Source of the DNA: DATDAW01 sp036524675
Lineage (GTDB): Bacteria; Verrucomicrobiota; Verrucomicrobiia; Chthoniobacterales; DASVRZ01
Reading direction: 5' to 3'
Assembly: GCA_036524675.1 (NCBI GenBank)
Contig: DATDBU010000156.1
Location: forward strand, 1 to 42,204
Length of the DNA stretch: 42,204 nucleotides
This document shows positions 21,938-29,583 of this stretch, piece after piece. Numbering within the stretch: position 1 is the stretch's first letter; the number at the start of each line of letters is the position of its first letter. The notes under the pieces are model-generated. The model ran no database searches, was not told where the DNA came from, and saw only the letters and a program-made list of their open reading frames with translations. Both the position numbers and the translations under genes were made by a program.

Positions 21938-24532
21938 TCACGAAAGAACCGTTTCCGGCGGATGGACGGAAGCGATCACTCGGGGTTGATCTAGGAAATA
22001 TTTCGCGGCAACACGCCGGATATCCTCCAGAGAAACGGCATTTATCCGGGCGGCGGCGCCCAGATAATGATCGTATCCAAGGCCATAAAGCTCGTGCAAC
22101 GCACAGGAGTACGCCAGCGATTCGTTGCTCTGATTTTGGATTTCCTGCTGGCCTATAATTTTCTTTTTGGCCCGGTCCAGTTCCGCTGCAGTGAGACCTT
22201 CGGAGGCCAGGAGATTGATTTCCTTCTGGATCGCAGCGAGAACCAGCCGGGCTTTTTTCGGGTCAGTCCCAACGTAAAAATTGAAAAGCCCGGCAGCGAG
22301 TCCCGTCAATTGGCTGGCACCCACGAAGTATGCGAGACCGAGGTTTTCACGAATGGTGACAAAGAACCGCGATCCGAGATCACTGCACGCCTCTTCAATG
22401 AGATCGAGCGCAGGTTTGTCCGGGCTAAACATATCGGCCGTTTGATAGCCGGTCATGAGCACGGCCTGGGATTTGTGTTCGATCTGCTCGACTGTTTCGG
22501 ACTCAGCAAGTGGCTCGGGTTGAGCCATATTCGCAAACGCTGCCTCGCCCAGCGGCATCGCAGCAAAGTATTTTTCACAGATCTCAACGACTCGATCCGC
22601 GCACACATCTCCAAAAACAGCCAGAACGCCGTTCTCCGCGGAGACGTAATCCCGGTGGTATGCCAGTAAATCATCGCGAGTAACGGACTTGATCGATGCC
22701 GCAGTCCCCAATGGGCGCAGCCCATACGGATGTTTCGGAAAAATCGTCGAACGCAAAAGATTCCGCGCAACGGAAGTCATGTGCTCCTGCTCGGCTTTTT
22801 GGCCGGCAAGCTGAACCTCCCGTTCGCGATCGATAGCTTTTTCGGGGAGAGTCGGATTCAGAACGACATCGGCAATCAATTCCAGCACCAGCGGCAGGTC
22901 TGGAGCCGTTGCGTCCGCCGAAATCGCAAACGAGTTGTTACCGGAATCACTCGAAATATTGCCGCCAGCCGATTCAATCTCGTCGTGAATCTGGTCGGCG
23001 ACACGGTTCCTGGTCCCCTTGAGCAACGTGCGCGTAAAAAGGCGGCTGATGCCTGCGGTTTCGGCGGTTTCGGCGAGAAGGCCGCCTTTGAACACGATAT
23101 TGGCCGAGACCAGCGGGAGCCTGGAATCCTCACGAACGAGCAAGCGCAATCCGTTGGCCAGGACAAACTTCCGCACGGGTCTTATCACATGCGCTGTGCC
23201 TGCTTCGACGCTCACCGGTTTCTTGGCCGGCGGATTCAACGAGACAACCGTCTGATTATGCGTCCGGACGTATTTCCAAACTGCGGCTTGAACCTGGACG
23301 GGCGTCACCTTCTGGATGGCCTCAATGTATTCGCGGCCAAAGTCGAGATTCTGGACCAACAGCCAGCCCGAACCGAGGTCGCTGGCGCGTCCACGAGTCG
23401 TCGCAAGCCGGTTGATTTGCGAAGCAAGGAGCATCTTCTGCGCACGAACAACGTCCGATTCGTCAACACCATGTTGAGCGACATCGTAAAACATCGCCTC
23501 AATTTCGCGCACGGCTTCGTCACGTTTCCGAGGTTCTATCGCTGCTGAAACAGCCAGCAAACCGGGATGATAGGGCGTATAAGCGGAACAATTTACGGAA
23601 AAAACGAGCCCTTTTTCCTCACGCAGCCGCCGGTAAAATCGCGAGCTGCGCCCACTCCCCATGATCGTCCCCAAGACTTCGAGCGCCGGCGTATCCGGAT
23701 GCGCTATCCCCGGAATATGCCAGGCCATCATGAGCCGGGTGAGTTCGGTCCGAAATTCCTGATGCACTTCGCGCTTGCCCAGCTGCGGTGCTTCTTCCGG
23801 AATGAAAACCGGCGGAAGCACAACGCGCGGAAAGCTCTCAAAAAACTCCGCAAGCTGTGCCCGGATTTCCTCTCCGTCTACATCGCCTACGACGACGAAG
23901 AAGATGTTATTTGGGACGTAACGCGTTTTGTAGTAGTGCATTACGTCTTCCCGCGTCAGCGTATTGTAAATGCTCAGATGCCCGATGACCGGATGCGAAT
24001 AGGGGTGCTCGCGATAAGCCGTGCTGAACAGTAAAAGGCTCGTCATCCGATCGGGATCGTCATGGCCCATCGCAAATTCGCGTCGAATGACCTCCTGTTC
24101 CTTGACGTACTCCGCCTCCGGCAGCGTGGCGTTGACCACCGCGTCTGCAAGAACATCCACGGCCTTGGCCGCACCCGCACTCGGAGTTTCGATCCAATAA
24201 ACCGTCCGATCGAAAGAAGTGTACGCGTTGATGTACCCGCCTTCATCCTGCACCTCCGTGGCTATCTTGTTAGGGGACCGTGTCTTGGTCCCCTTGAACA
24301 ACATGTGCTCCAGAATGTGTGACAAGCCCGAACCGAGGAGTTTATCTTCGTGGATGGATCCCGTCGCGCACCACGCCTGCACGCTCACGACAGGCGCGCT
24401 GTGGTCCTCCTCAACGATAATCGTCAATCCATTGGGTAGCACCCATTTGCGAACATTGCGGCCAGGAATAGAAATGGCCGGCGACGGTTCAACAACGGGT
24501 GCCGTAGCGAGGTTTTCGGAAACACGGAGCAT
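21938..24532 (-). CDS. M16 (insulinase-type) peptidase, two-lobed
   Basis: The 864-residue protein joins two M16 halves. The N-terminal half has the inverted zinc motif HILEH (His72, Glu75, His76) with the third ligand in the EVIRREF segment near residue 152. The second half (from about 450, GLRLLVREDSRLPLVSANIVFKGG) has ISRLFTRTLLKGT where the zinc motif should be, so it is structural. Such pairs of active and inactive halves form a clamshell around peptide substrates. No signal peptide is obvious, so the compartment is uncertain. It lies in the envelope operon between the Minf_1886 and DUF1844 genes. No frameshift or stop interrupts it. Confidence 0.93.
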   Translation of the reverse strand: MLRVSENLATAPVVEPSPAISIPGRNVRKWVLPNGLTIIVEEDHSAPVVSVQAWCATGSIHEDKLLGSGLSHILEHMLFKGTKTRSPNKIATEVQDEGGYINAYTSFDRTVYWIETPSAGAAKAVDVLADAVVNATLPEAEYVKEQEVIRREFAMGHDDPDRMTSLLLFSTAYREHPYSHPVIGHLSIYNTLTREDVMHYYKTRYVPNNIFFVVVGDVDGEEIRAQLAEFFESFPRVVLPPVFIPEEAPQLGKREVHQEFRTELTRLMMAWHIPGIAHPDTPALEVLGTIMGSGRSSRFYRRLREEKGLVFSVNCSAYTPYHPGLLAVSAAIEPRKRDEAVREIEAMFYDVAQHGVDESDVVRAQKMLLASQINRLATTRGRASDLGSGWLLVQNLDFGREYIEAIQKVTPVQVQAAVWKYVRTHNQTVVSLNPPAKKPVSVEAGTAHVIRPVRKFVLANGLRLLVREDSRLPLVSANIVFKGGLLAETAETAGISRLFTRTLLKGTRNRVADQIHDEIESAGGNISSDSGNNSFAISADATAPDLPLVLELIADVVLNPTLPEKAIDREREVQLAGQKAEQEHMTSVARNLLRSTIFPKHPYGLRPLGTAASIKSVTRDDLLAYHRDYVSAENGVLAVFGDVCADRVVEICEKYFAAMPLGEAAFANMAQPEPLAESETVEQIEHKSQAVLMTGYQTADMFSPDKPALDLIEEACSDLGSRFFVTIRENLGLAYFVGASQLTGLAAGLFNFYVGTDPKKARLVLAAIQKEINLLASEGLTAAELDRAKKKIIGQQEIQNQSNESLAYSCALHELYGLGYDHYLGAAARINAVSLEDIRRVAAKYFLDQPRVIASVHPPETVLS

Positions 24533-24566
24533 CTGGGGAACAGTTTTTTGGAATGTATTCGTTCAG

Positions 24567-25025
24567 CTATGGCAAGCGTCGTTCCGGATCGGCGTCGGCC
24601 ACCCTCTCAATCGTGTGGCTGTGCTGAATCGGACGCGGAGAGTTCTCCGGCAGGAACGGCGCGACAAATGCCGCATGAAAATCGAAGCCATTTTTGAAAT
24701 CGTCGATCGCATCGTTGTCGTTCTTTCCAAAAATTCCGGCATTGATGAGGTTGAAAACCATCACACCAAGGTCCCCGCATGAATAGACGCCCCAGTAATT
24801 GAACACAGTCGGCACCATCGGACCAAATTCACGGAGGGCGAAAACGCGGACACCATCCATCAATTCGGCCGCTGTGACGTGCCGGATTTCGCTGGAGCGA
24901 CCCTTGCGTTTCTGTTTGAGAGTGAATTCCAACGAGTCTCGTAAAAACAAATAGCCCTCGCGGTCGTAGCGGGTGTCTTGTTCCAGTAGTTCGTCGAGGG
25001 CTTCGGAAAATCCGGTTTTCGGCAT
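24567..25025 (-). CDS. Minf_1886-family protein
   Basis: The 152-residue protein matches a family named from Methylacidiphilum and found chiefly in Verrucomicrobia and Planctomycetes. The core is GYLFLRDSLEFTLKQKRK, HVTAAELMDGVRVFALREFGPMVPTVFNYWGVYSCGDLGVMVFNLI and FGKNDNDAIDDFKNGFDFHAAF. No catalytic motif, signal peptide or membrane segment is evident. Function is unknown. The gene follows a small membrane protein by 12 bases and precedes the M16 peptidase, so it is probably cotranscribed with the envelope cluster. It is the best single indicator of the phylum in this window. Confidence 0.85.
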   Translation of the reverse strand: MPKTGFSEALDELLEQDTRYDREGYLFLRDSLEFTLKQKRKGRSSEIRHVTAAELMDGVRVFALREFGPMVPTVFNYWGVYSCGDLGVMVFNLINAGIFGKNDNDAIDDFKNGFDFHAAFVAPFLPENSPRPIQHSHTIERVADADPERRLP

Positions 25026-25037
25026 TTTGGGCTTGGA

Positions 25038-25202
25038 TCAGTGTGTGGGGAAGGAAGATGCTTGCTGGGCAGAGGTGGCATCGGGGACCGGTGCAACGGA
25101 TTCAGCGACCCGATGCCTCAGGTGTTGAACAATGCTCCCCACCACAAGCGACAGCAATACCGCGGCGACGAGGAGTTGTTCTCGAATCGTGAGAGCAAAC
25201 AT
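25038..25202 (-). CDS. Small single-pass membrane protein, unknown
   Basis: The 54-residue product has one hydrophobic helix (LLVAAVLLSLVVGSIV) near the N-terminus and a basic then Pro/Ser-rich tail. An upstream frame extends to 25436, but that part overlaps the divergent TPR gene on the other strand and lacks protein-like composition. The ATG at 25202 starts the helical segment. It lies 12 bases before the Minf_1886 gene and may head the envelope operon. No family is recognised. Ribosome binding sequence is weak. It could still be a chance frame. Confidence 0.5.
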   Translation of the reverse strand: MFALTIREQLLVAAVLLSLVVGSIVQHLRHRVAESVAPVPDATSAQQASSFPTH

Positions 25203-25262
25203 CAAACATTCTTTCTTTTTGCGCCGCATCATACATGGGCCGATGCTGGCGCGCAACGGCTG

Positions 25263-26105
25263 ATGAATGACTCTCCAGAACGATTCGGGCCAGGATGGTT
25301 GCCAATGGTTTTCGCTTCGGCTTGCGGTCTTTTGATACCTCTTATCTCGCTCGCGACCACCGACAAACCCGTAAATGAAGAGGAAGAGTTTGTCGCTGAC
25401 ATGAATGCTGCGCAACTGGCCCAAGCTCAGGCACAAGAATCGACAAGCGCGGCTGGCGTGGAGCGAGTTCGTAGGATTTATGCGGATTTGATTACCAAAT
25501 ATCCGCAGAACGCCGATCCGCGAGCCGCATTCGGGGATTTTCTTTCAAGCCTTGGCCGGTATGACGAGGCACGCCAGCAGTGGCGAGAAGCGCTGAAAAT
25601 CGATCCGGATCGCGCGGACATTTATGCCGCGGACTCGAGCATCGCTTTGCGGACGGGCGACACTGTCGAAGCTACCCGTTTGATGGAGCGCGCTGTCGAA
25701 AAAGAGCCCAAGGACGCCTCGTATCATTTTGGGCTGGCACATTTGTATTTCCTTTTCCGGCATGACCTCGTCCCAACTCGCAAAACGACGGAAATGGCGA
25801 TGTTCGCTTCCGCTCTCCACCATTTTCAGAAAGCGGCAGAACTCGCCCCGGACAATGCCGATTACGCGCGCACCTACGCCGAGACCTTCTATTCCGTTCC
25901 CGGTGCAGATTGGCATGCCGCCCTCGCCGCATGGCAAAAAGTGCTCCCGCTCACCAACGAGCCTAGTTTCGTCCATGCTCAAATGGCTCGTGTCAGTCTT
26001 CGGCTCAAAGACAAATCCGCAGCCAGACACCATCTCGCCCAAGTCACCGATCCTCGCTTCGCTACTTTAAAAAAGACGCTCCAGCGCCAACTCGATGCAC
26101 TTTAA
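25263..26105 (+). CDS. TPR-repeat protein, membrane-anchored or exported
   Basis: The 280-residue protein starts with a hydrophobic segment (WLPMVFASACGLLIPLISLA) that is either an uncleaved anchor or a signal peptide. Tetratricopeptide-type helices follow, such as DPRAAFGDFLSSLGRYDEARQQWREALKIDPDRAD, IALRTGDTVEATRLMERAVEKEPKDASYHFGLAHLYF and ASALHHFQKAAELAPDNADYARTYAETF. TPRs are protein-binding scaffolds. The frame is open upstream to 25041, but that section lies over the start region of the opposing gene; the ATG at 25263 is used. It is divergent from the small membrane protein with only 60 bases between them. Confidence 0.82.
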   Translation: MNDSPERFGPGWLPMVFASACGLLIPLISLATTDKPVNEEEEFVADMNAAQLAQAQAQESTSAAGVERVRRIYADLITKYPQNADPRAAFGDFLSSLGRYDEARQQWREALKIDPDRADIYAADSSIALRTGDTVEATRLMERAVEKEPKDASYHFGLAHLYFLFRHDLVPTRKTTEMAMFASALHHFQKAAELAPDNADYARTYAETFYSVPGADWHAALAAWQKVLPLTNEPSFVHAQMARVSLRLKDKSAARHHLAQVTDPRFATLKKTLQRQLDAL

Positions 26106-26110
26106 CCTTC

Positions 26111-26136
26111 CGTTCTGCATTCTTTTTTCTGCCTTC
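26111..26136. repeat. TTCTGCC-type repeat, left of the tRNA
   Basis: CGTTCTGCATTC and TTTTTTCTGCCTTC lie directly before the 3' end of the tRNA. An inverse tract (GAAGGCAAAGAAGG, GAAGGCAGAA) lies on its other side at 26221-26252, so the tRNA sits between inverted copies of the repeat. Confidence 0.4.
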
Positions 26137-26139
26137 ATT

Positions 26140-26215
26140 TGGTGGGCCCGCAGGGATTCGAACCCTGAACCAAGGGATTATGAGTCCCCTGCTCTGACCG
26201 TTGAGCTACAGGCCC
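26140..26215 (-). tRNA. tRNA with anticodon CAU, probably tRNA-Ile2
   Basis: The 76-base cloverleaf is complete. The acceptor stem GGGCCTG/CGGGCCC is fully paired (one G-T), the D arm is GCTC/GAGC, the anticodon arm GGGGA/TCCCT with the loop CTCATAA, and the T arm CAGGG/CCCTG around TTCGAAT. The 3' ACCA is encoded (26143-26140). A CAU anticodon can be elongator Met or Ile2. C4-G69 and C5-G68, read by the lysidine synthase TilS, are present, and the block GAGCAGGGGACTCATAATC closely matches bacterial tRNA-Ile2. I therefore favour tRNA-Ile2 (CAU to lysidine-modified), which reads AUA. TilS is not in the window. Confidence 0.9.
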
Positions 26216-26220
26216 GTCTT

Positions 26221-26252
26221 AAGGAAGAAGGCAAAGAAGGTAGAAGGCAGAA
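26221..26252. repeat. GGCAGAA-type repeat, right of the tRNA
   Basis: AAGGAAGAAGGC, AAAGAAGGTAGAAGGCAGAA is the inverted partner of 26111-26136. It fills the spacer between the tRNA and the large hypothetical gene at 26277-28208. Confidence 0.4.
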
Positions 26253-26276
26253 TAAAAATTTCCACCAATTCTATAT

Positions 26277-28208
26277 TCATTTTGACGCGGCGCGGATTGC
26301 TTCACGGATTTCCATATTCGCATTCCAATCCAGGAGGATAAGGCTTCTGGATCGGAGTTGAAGCAGTTCCAACGCAGCGATCGGCTCATCGAAAGTACGC
26401 TCCAGAGCCAACGCCGGTGCATCACCGAAATCACGCGCGAAACTGTCAGGGCCAATTCCCGGCAGCAACCGCGCTATAAAACCGACGCTCTGCCACCACA
26501 GAGCTGGAGGCAGGACTTTTGCAGCGACTTCACGGGCGCTATCGTCGCGAACGAGGCGATGCGGCCCCAGGGATTGATTCCAGCGTTCATCCCGTCCAAT
26601 AAGACTGGCAATGCGGTCTCCAAAAGCAATCGCTGGATCGTGTTCTTCAGCGAGTTGACGGGAAAAGCTAAAGACCTCATCTACAGCGATTGGCAGCGTG
26701 TTTTCGTCATTCACCAGCAACGCACGCGTCGCGAGGACGGCCAGCGCGTACAAATCACAAGGCGTCGTCAGCAATGGCAAAATCTCAAAACGCGCTCCCG
26801 AAAAAGGCGCTCCGGCCGCAGCCTGTATGTCCATCACAACGGCTTCAGAAAGCTTTTGCGGAATCGTCCGAAAACGCGTTTCACCTATCGCAAGCGCCTG
26901 AGTCGGATCGAGATGCGCATACAGATCGACGCGCCCGGAGCGAACCGGCAGCGTCAGTTGAATCAAATCGCTCGCTGACGTGACAACGCGTTCATCAGTC
27001 GCCAATGTGCCTTCGAAAACGATTCCATCGGCACTCGGAGGCAGCACTTTTCGGATCCGCACCGTGCCATGGCCCTGGACTACGGCACCCAAGTTCTCCG
27101 GCCGATAAATCGAGCGGGCACCAACTGTCGGCGACAAAAAATAACGCTCTTCACTCGTCGCCAGCGGAAGCGGCAGCGCCTGCGGCGGACGCACGAGCGC
27201 CACTTTTGCTGTCCACAAAAACGGCAGTCCCGTGCCCGTTCCCTCAAGACTCACCCGAAAACTGTCGGCATTTAGGTCGAGAAAAGGCAACTGCAGCCGC
27301 GAGACACAGTCTCGCACGAGTCGGCACGCCTGCAGAACAAGGTTTAGTTTGAGGTGAAACGATTCCGCTACCCGACCAGCACGGCCGTTTTTACCTAAAA
27401 AAAGCAGGGCACCGGATTGCCGGGTGGATTCAGGATCCTCCAGAACGTCATAGGGTTTCCCAAAACGAAGCGACGGTTGTTTCGGCCCATTCGAAGCTGA
27501 CCAAGGTTTCCCTGCGATCAAATCAGCAAAATCCTCCAACCCAATCGGCGAGAAACGCCGAACAAGTATCAATCCGCCCGGATTAAACGGAATCAGGTGC
27601 GACGGAAAAGATTCGGCCTGCCCCAATGGCGTTGGCGCGGATCGCGTGACCGGGAAAAATTTCTCACCCGCAGTCAAATACCGGTTCAACGATGCCCCAA
27701 ATGACGGCAATTCAGCCTTTTGAAGTGCAGCCTCGTCCCGAGCCAACTCCCAGCGACGGCCGCTTGCGCTATCCACAGGCTGGACGGCGAGTCCGGTCGA
27801 GGCATTGAAAAACAGGGGAAACGGATGCTCTTTTTCCCAGCCTGTGCAGATAAGCTCGCCCGGGTCAATGGCTTCCAATGCCGCTGCGTGCGCGGCCCAT
27901 GCGCGGTCACACCCGGTATTGTTAAGGGTTTCGAGACGGCCGGCGAAGGTGTCATCAAGGCGGTCGAGATTCTGAACCCAGACTTCGATCCATTGTTTGA
28001 TTTTTCCTTCCCGATCGGTAAGGCAGCCAAGATAAACAGTCGCATCCGCCAGGTCGCGAAGAACAATGAAATGTTCAGGCACTGAAGCCGACAAATTCGC
28101 GGCAATGCAAAGTCTTAGCGGCGCATCCGCATCCTCAGGTCGCAGGGCGACCGGTCGAAATCCGTCCGGCAAACCGACCGACTGCGCCTTCCTGTCCATG
28201 GGGTTCAT
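26277..28208 (-). CDS. Large protein of unknown function
   Basis: The intact 643-residue protein has no signal peptide or membrane helix and no motif that I recognise. The N-terminal part (about residues 1-140) contains an aromatic stretch with GWEKEHPFPLFF. The middle has a hydrophilic block ending SFPSHLIPFNPGGLILVRRFSP, and the C-terminal half alternates short strands and helices (DLYALAVLATRALLVNDENTLPIAVDEVF). The DLYALAVL region recalls the C-lobe of kinase-like proteins, but no kinase catalytic loop is seen. It lies 68 bases after an FmdB-like gene, possibly in one unit with it. The start could be 28208 or the ATG at 28199. Most likely phylum-restricted. Confidence 0.6.
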   Translation of the reverse strand: MNPMDRKAQSVGLPDGFRPVALRPEDADAPLRLCIAANLSASVPEHFIVLRDLADATVYLGCLTDREGKIKQWIEVWVQNLDRLDDTFAGRLETLNNTGCDRAWAAHAAALEAIDPGELICTGWEKEHPFPLFFNASTGLAVQPVDSASGRRWELARDEAALQKAELPSFGASLNRYLTAGEKFFPVTRSAPTPLGQAESFPSHLIPFNPGGLILVRRFSPIGLEDFADLIAGKPWSASNGPKQPSLRFGKPYDVLEDPESTRQSGALLFLGKNGRAGRVAESFHLKLNLVLQACRLVRDCVSRLQLPFLDLNADSFRVSLEGTGTGLPFLWTAKVALVRPPQALPLPLATSEERYFLSPTVGARSIYRPENLGAVVQGHGTVRIRKVLPPSADGIVFEGTLATDERVVTSASDLIQLTLPVRSGRVDLYAHLDPTQALAIGETRFRTIPQKLSEAVVMDIQAAAGAPFSGARFEILPLLTTPCDLYALAVLATRALLVNDENTLPIAVDEVFSFSRQLAEEHDPAIAFGDRIASLIGRDERWNQSLGPHRLVRDDSAREVAAKVLPPALWWQSVGFIARLLPGIGPDSFARDFGDAPALALERTFDEPIAALELLQLRSRSLILLDWNANMEIREAIRAASK

Positions 28209-28221
28209 TGGCAGTAATTAA

Positions 28222-28252
28222 TCACAAAGACCGCAAAGAACACTAAGAGAAC
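28222..28252. repeat. Short CACAAAGA-type dispersed repeat
   Basis: TCACAAAGACCGCAAAGAA followed by CACTAAGAGAAC occupies the spacer between the FmdB-like and large unknown genes. It has the A-rich phased 'CAAAGA' pattern of intergenic repeats that occur alone in several bacterial genomes. It resembles the hairpin arm at 40523-40549 in composition only. Confidence 0.35.
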
Positions 28253-28276
28253 AAACGGCTGCCACTGCGCGTCGTT

Positions 28277-28840
28277 TCATTCCACAAATTCACGCATCTC
28301 GTACAGCTTCGACACGCGTGCGGGAGGGAGGGTCAAATTCCGAAAACTTCGCAAGCGCGCCGCGAAATCGGCTTCCTTCCCAGATTCACCTTCCGCGCCG
28401 CCATCGTCCGCCGCGAAATCGGCATCCCCGTACTCTTCATCGAGCTTTTCCAGCGATTCACCGGCTTCCATTCGGCGGAGCATCTGTTCCATTTCCTTCG
28501 GCATTTTCTCACCGGTCAACGAGGAAAACCGGCGCATCATATGCGCGAGCTGACGCGGGTCCGGATTGTCGCTTTCGAGATCTGCCATACCGCCCATCTC
28601 CCGCTCTAATTGAGCCAACGCAGAGGCCATTCGCGGATCGTCCAAATCGTCCTCCTCTCCGCCCAACCCGCTCTCGGGCTCCTTGGCTTTCCCAATGACG
28701 GCGAATTTGGAAACCACTTTCTCCATATGCCATGCCGGGTTTTCCGGACATCGCGGTATGCGATTCGCATAGGCAAGGCTTCGGGCGAAAAAGGAGTAAA
28801 TCTTGTGATTGTTACGACAGTAAAACTCGTAGATCGGCAT
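28277..28840 (-). CDS. FmdB-like zinc-ribbon protein, variant ligands
   Basis: The 187-residue protein begins MPIYEFYC, the hallmark of FmdB-type zinc-ribbon proteins, with the closing RCPENPAWHMEKVVSKFAV. Canonical FmdB has two CxxC pairs; here Cys8 and Cys31 are the only Cys, and His12 and His38 may be the other ligands, so the knuckle is altered or nonfunctional. After residue 50 it carries an unrelated acidic Asp/Glu/Gly-rich region with Met-rich helices (MASALAQLEREMGGM). The start at 28840 is the ATG that opens the motif; a longer frame runs to 28978. It lies between a YtkA-like exported protein and a large unknown gene. Function unknown. Confidence 0.68.
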   Translation of the reverse strand: MPIYEFYCRNNHKIYSFFARSLAYANRIPRCPENPAWHMEKVVSKFAVIGKAKEPESGLGGEEDDLDDPRMASALAQLEREMGGMADLESDNPDPRQLAHMMRRFSSLTGEKMPKEMEQMLRRMEAGESLEKLDEEYGDADFAADDGGAEGESGKEADFAARLRSFRNLTLPPARVSKLYEMREFVE

Positions 28841-28869
28841 ACTAAAAAACTTTGACCGGTGCCTAGGCC

Positions 28870-29472
28870 CTATGCTGCCGCTGGCTGACGCCTCGAGGAG
28901 ACCGGCAAGGCTCCAGCTTGTTTCCGGCTGAATACAAACGCAAACACTGCAACAGGTATAATCGCAAAAAGTGGCCAAAACTGCGTCACCGGCGCAGCAG
29001 GCGGCCCGACCGTAATCCCCAAGGACTCCCTGGTCATGACGCCGTCGGGGCGTTTCAACTCAAGATCGATAATCCATGTGCCGGATTTGCTGAGCGTCGC
29101 CGACGCACCGCGCATCAGCGCGTTCCCGGCGGAACTGTCTGTAAATTGCAAGGGGACCGATCCGTCCGCCAATGTATGAACGGTCATTCGACAGCAAGGC
29201 GGGATCCATTCTGCGCCACCGCCGGAAGGCGTCCCGCCCACAGCAGGTTTGATCGAACCCGTCGCTGTCCAGTTCAGGTCTGGTTTTCCAGTTTTGCTGT
29301 CCGTGAGCATTACCCCCAACTGCACGGGTCCTGCCCGCAAAGGCGCCGGATGCGCAAAAATCGTGAGCGTTTTTCCGTCCACTTCACGTGTCCCCAGGGG
29401 CACCGCATTATCCGCCCGCACAAATATAACGAGCGTCAGCACCAGGAATGTGATTCGAAAAACAGCGGCCAT
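28870..29472 (-). CDS. Exported protein, possible FixH/YtkA-like domain
   Basis: The 200-residue product has a signal peptide (RITFLVLTLVIFVRA), a beta-rich periplasmic part and a C-terminal membrane helix (FWPLFAIIPVAVFAFVFSR) followed by a basic tail. The periplasmic part reads like a YtkA/FixH-type immunoglobulin fold: PLRAGPVQLGVMLTDSKTGKP early, GASATLSKSGTWIIDLELKRPDG late. A CC pair (IPPCCRMTVH) may bind metal. FixH-like proteins assist oxidase assembly, so a link with the copper/oxidase genes 1 kb away is conceivable. The match is weak. The start is the ATG at 29472; a GTG at 29496 is possible. Confidence 0.55.
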   Translation of the reverse strand: MAAVFRITFLVLTLVIFVRADNAVPLGTREVDGKTLTIFAHPAPLRAGPVQLGVMLTDSKTGKPDLNWTATGSIKPAVGGTPSGGGAEWIPPCCRMTVHTLADGSVPLQFTDSSAGNALMRGASATLSKSGTWIIDLELKRPDGVMTRESLGITVGPPAAPVTQFWPLFAIIPVAVFAFVFSRKQAGALPVSSRRQPAAA

Positions 29473-29583
29473 CGTTGCTTGCCATCCGTTTAGCACGACG
29501 CTTCTTTTCGGTCGACCCTTTATCTGTGTTCTTGTTGGTCTAATCTGCCTTATCTGTCCGTCTCAAAGAAAACATCAGCAAAT

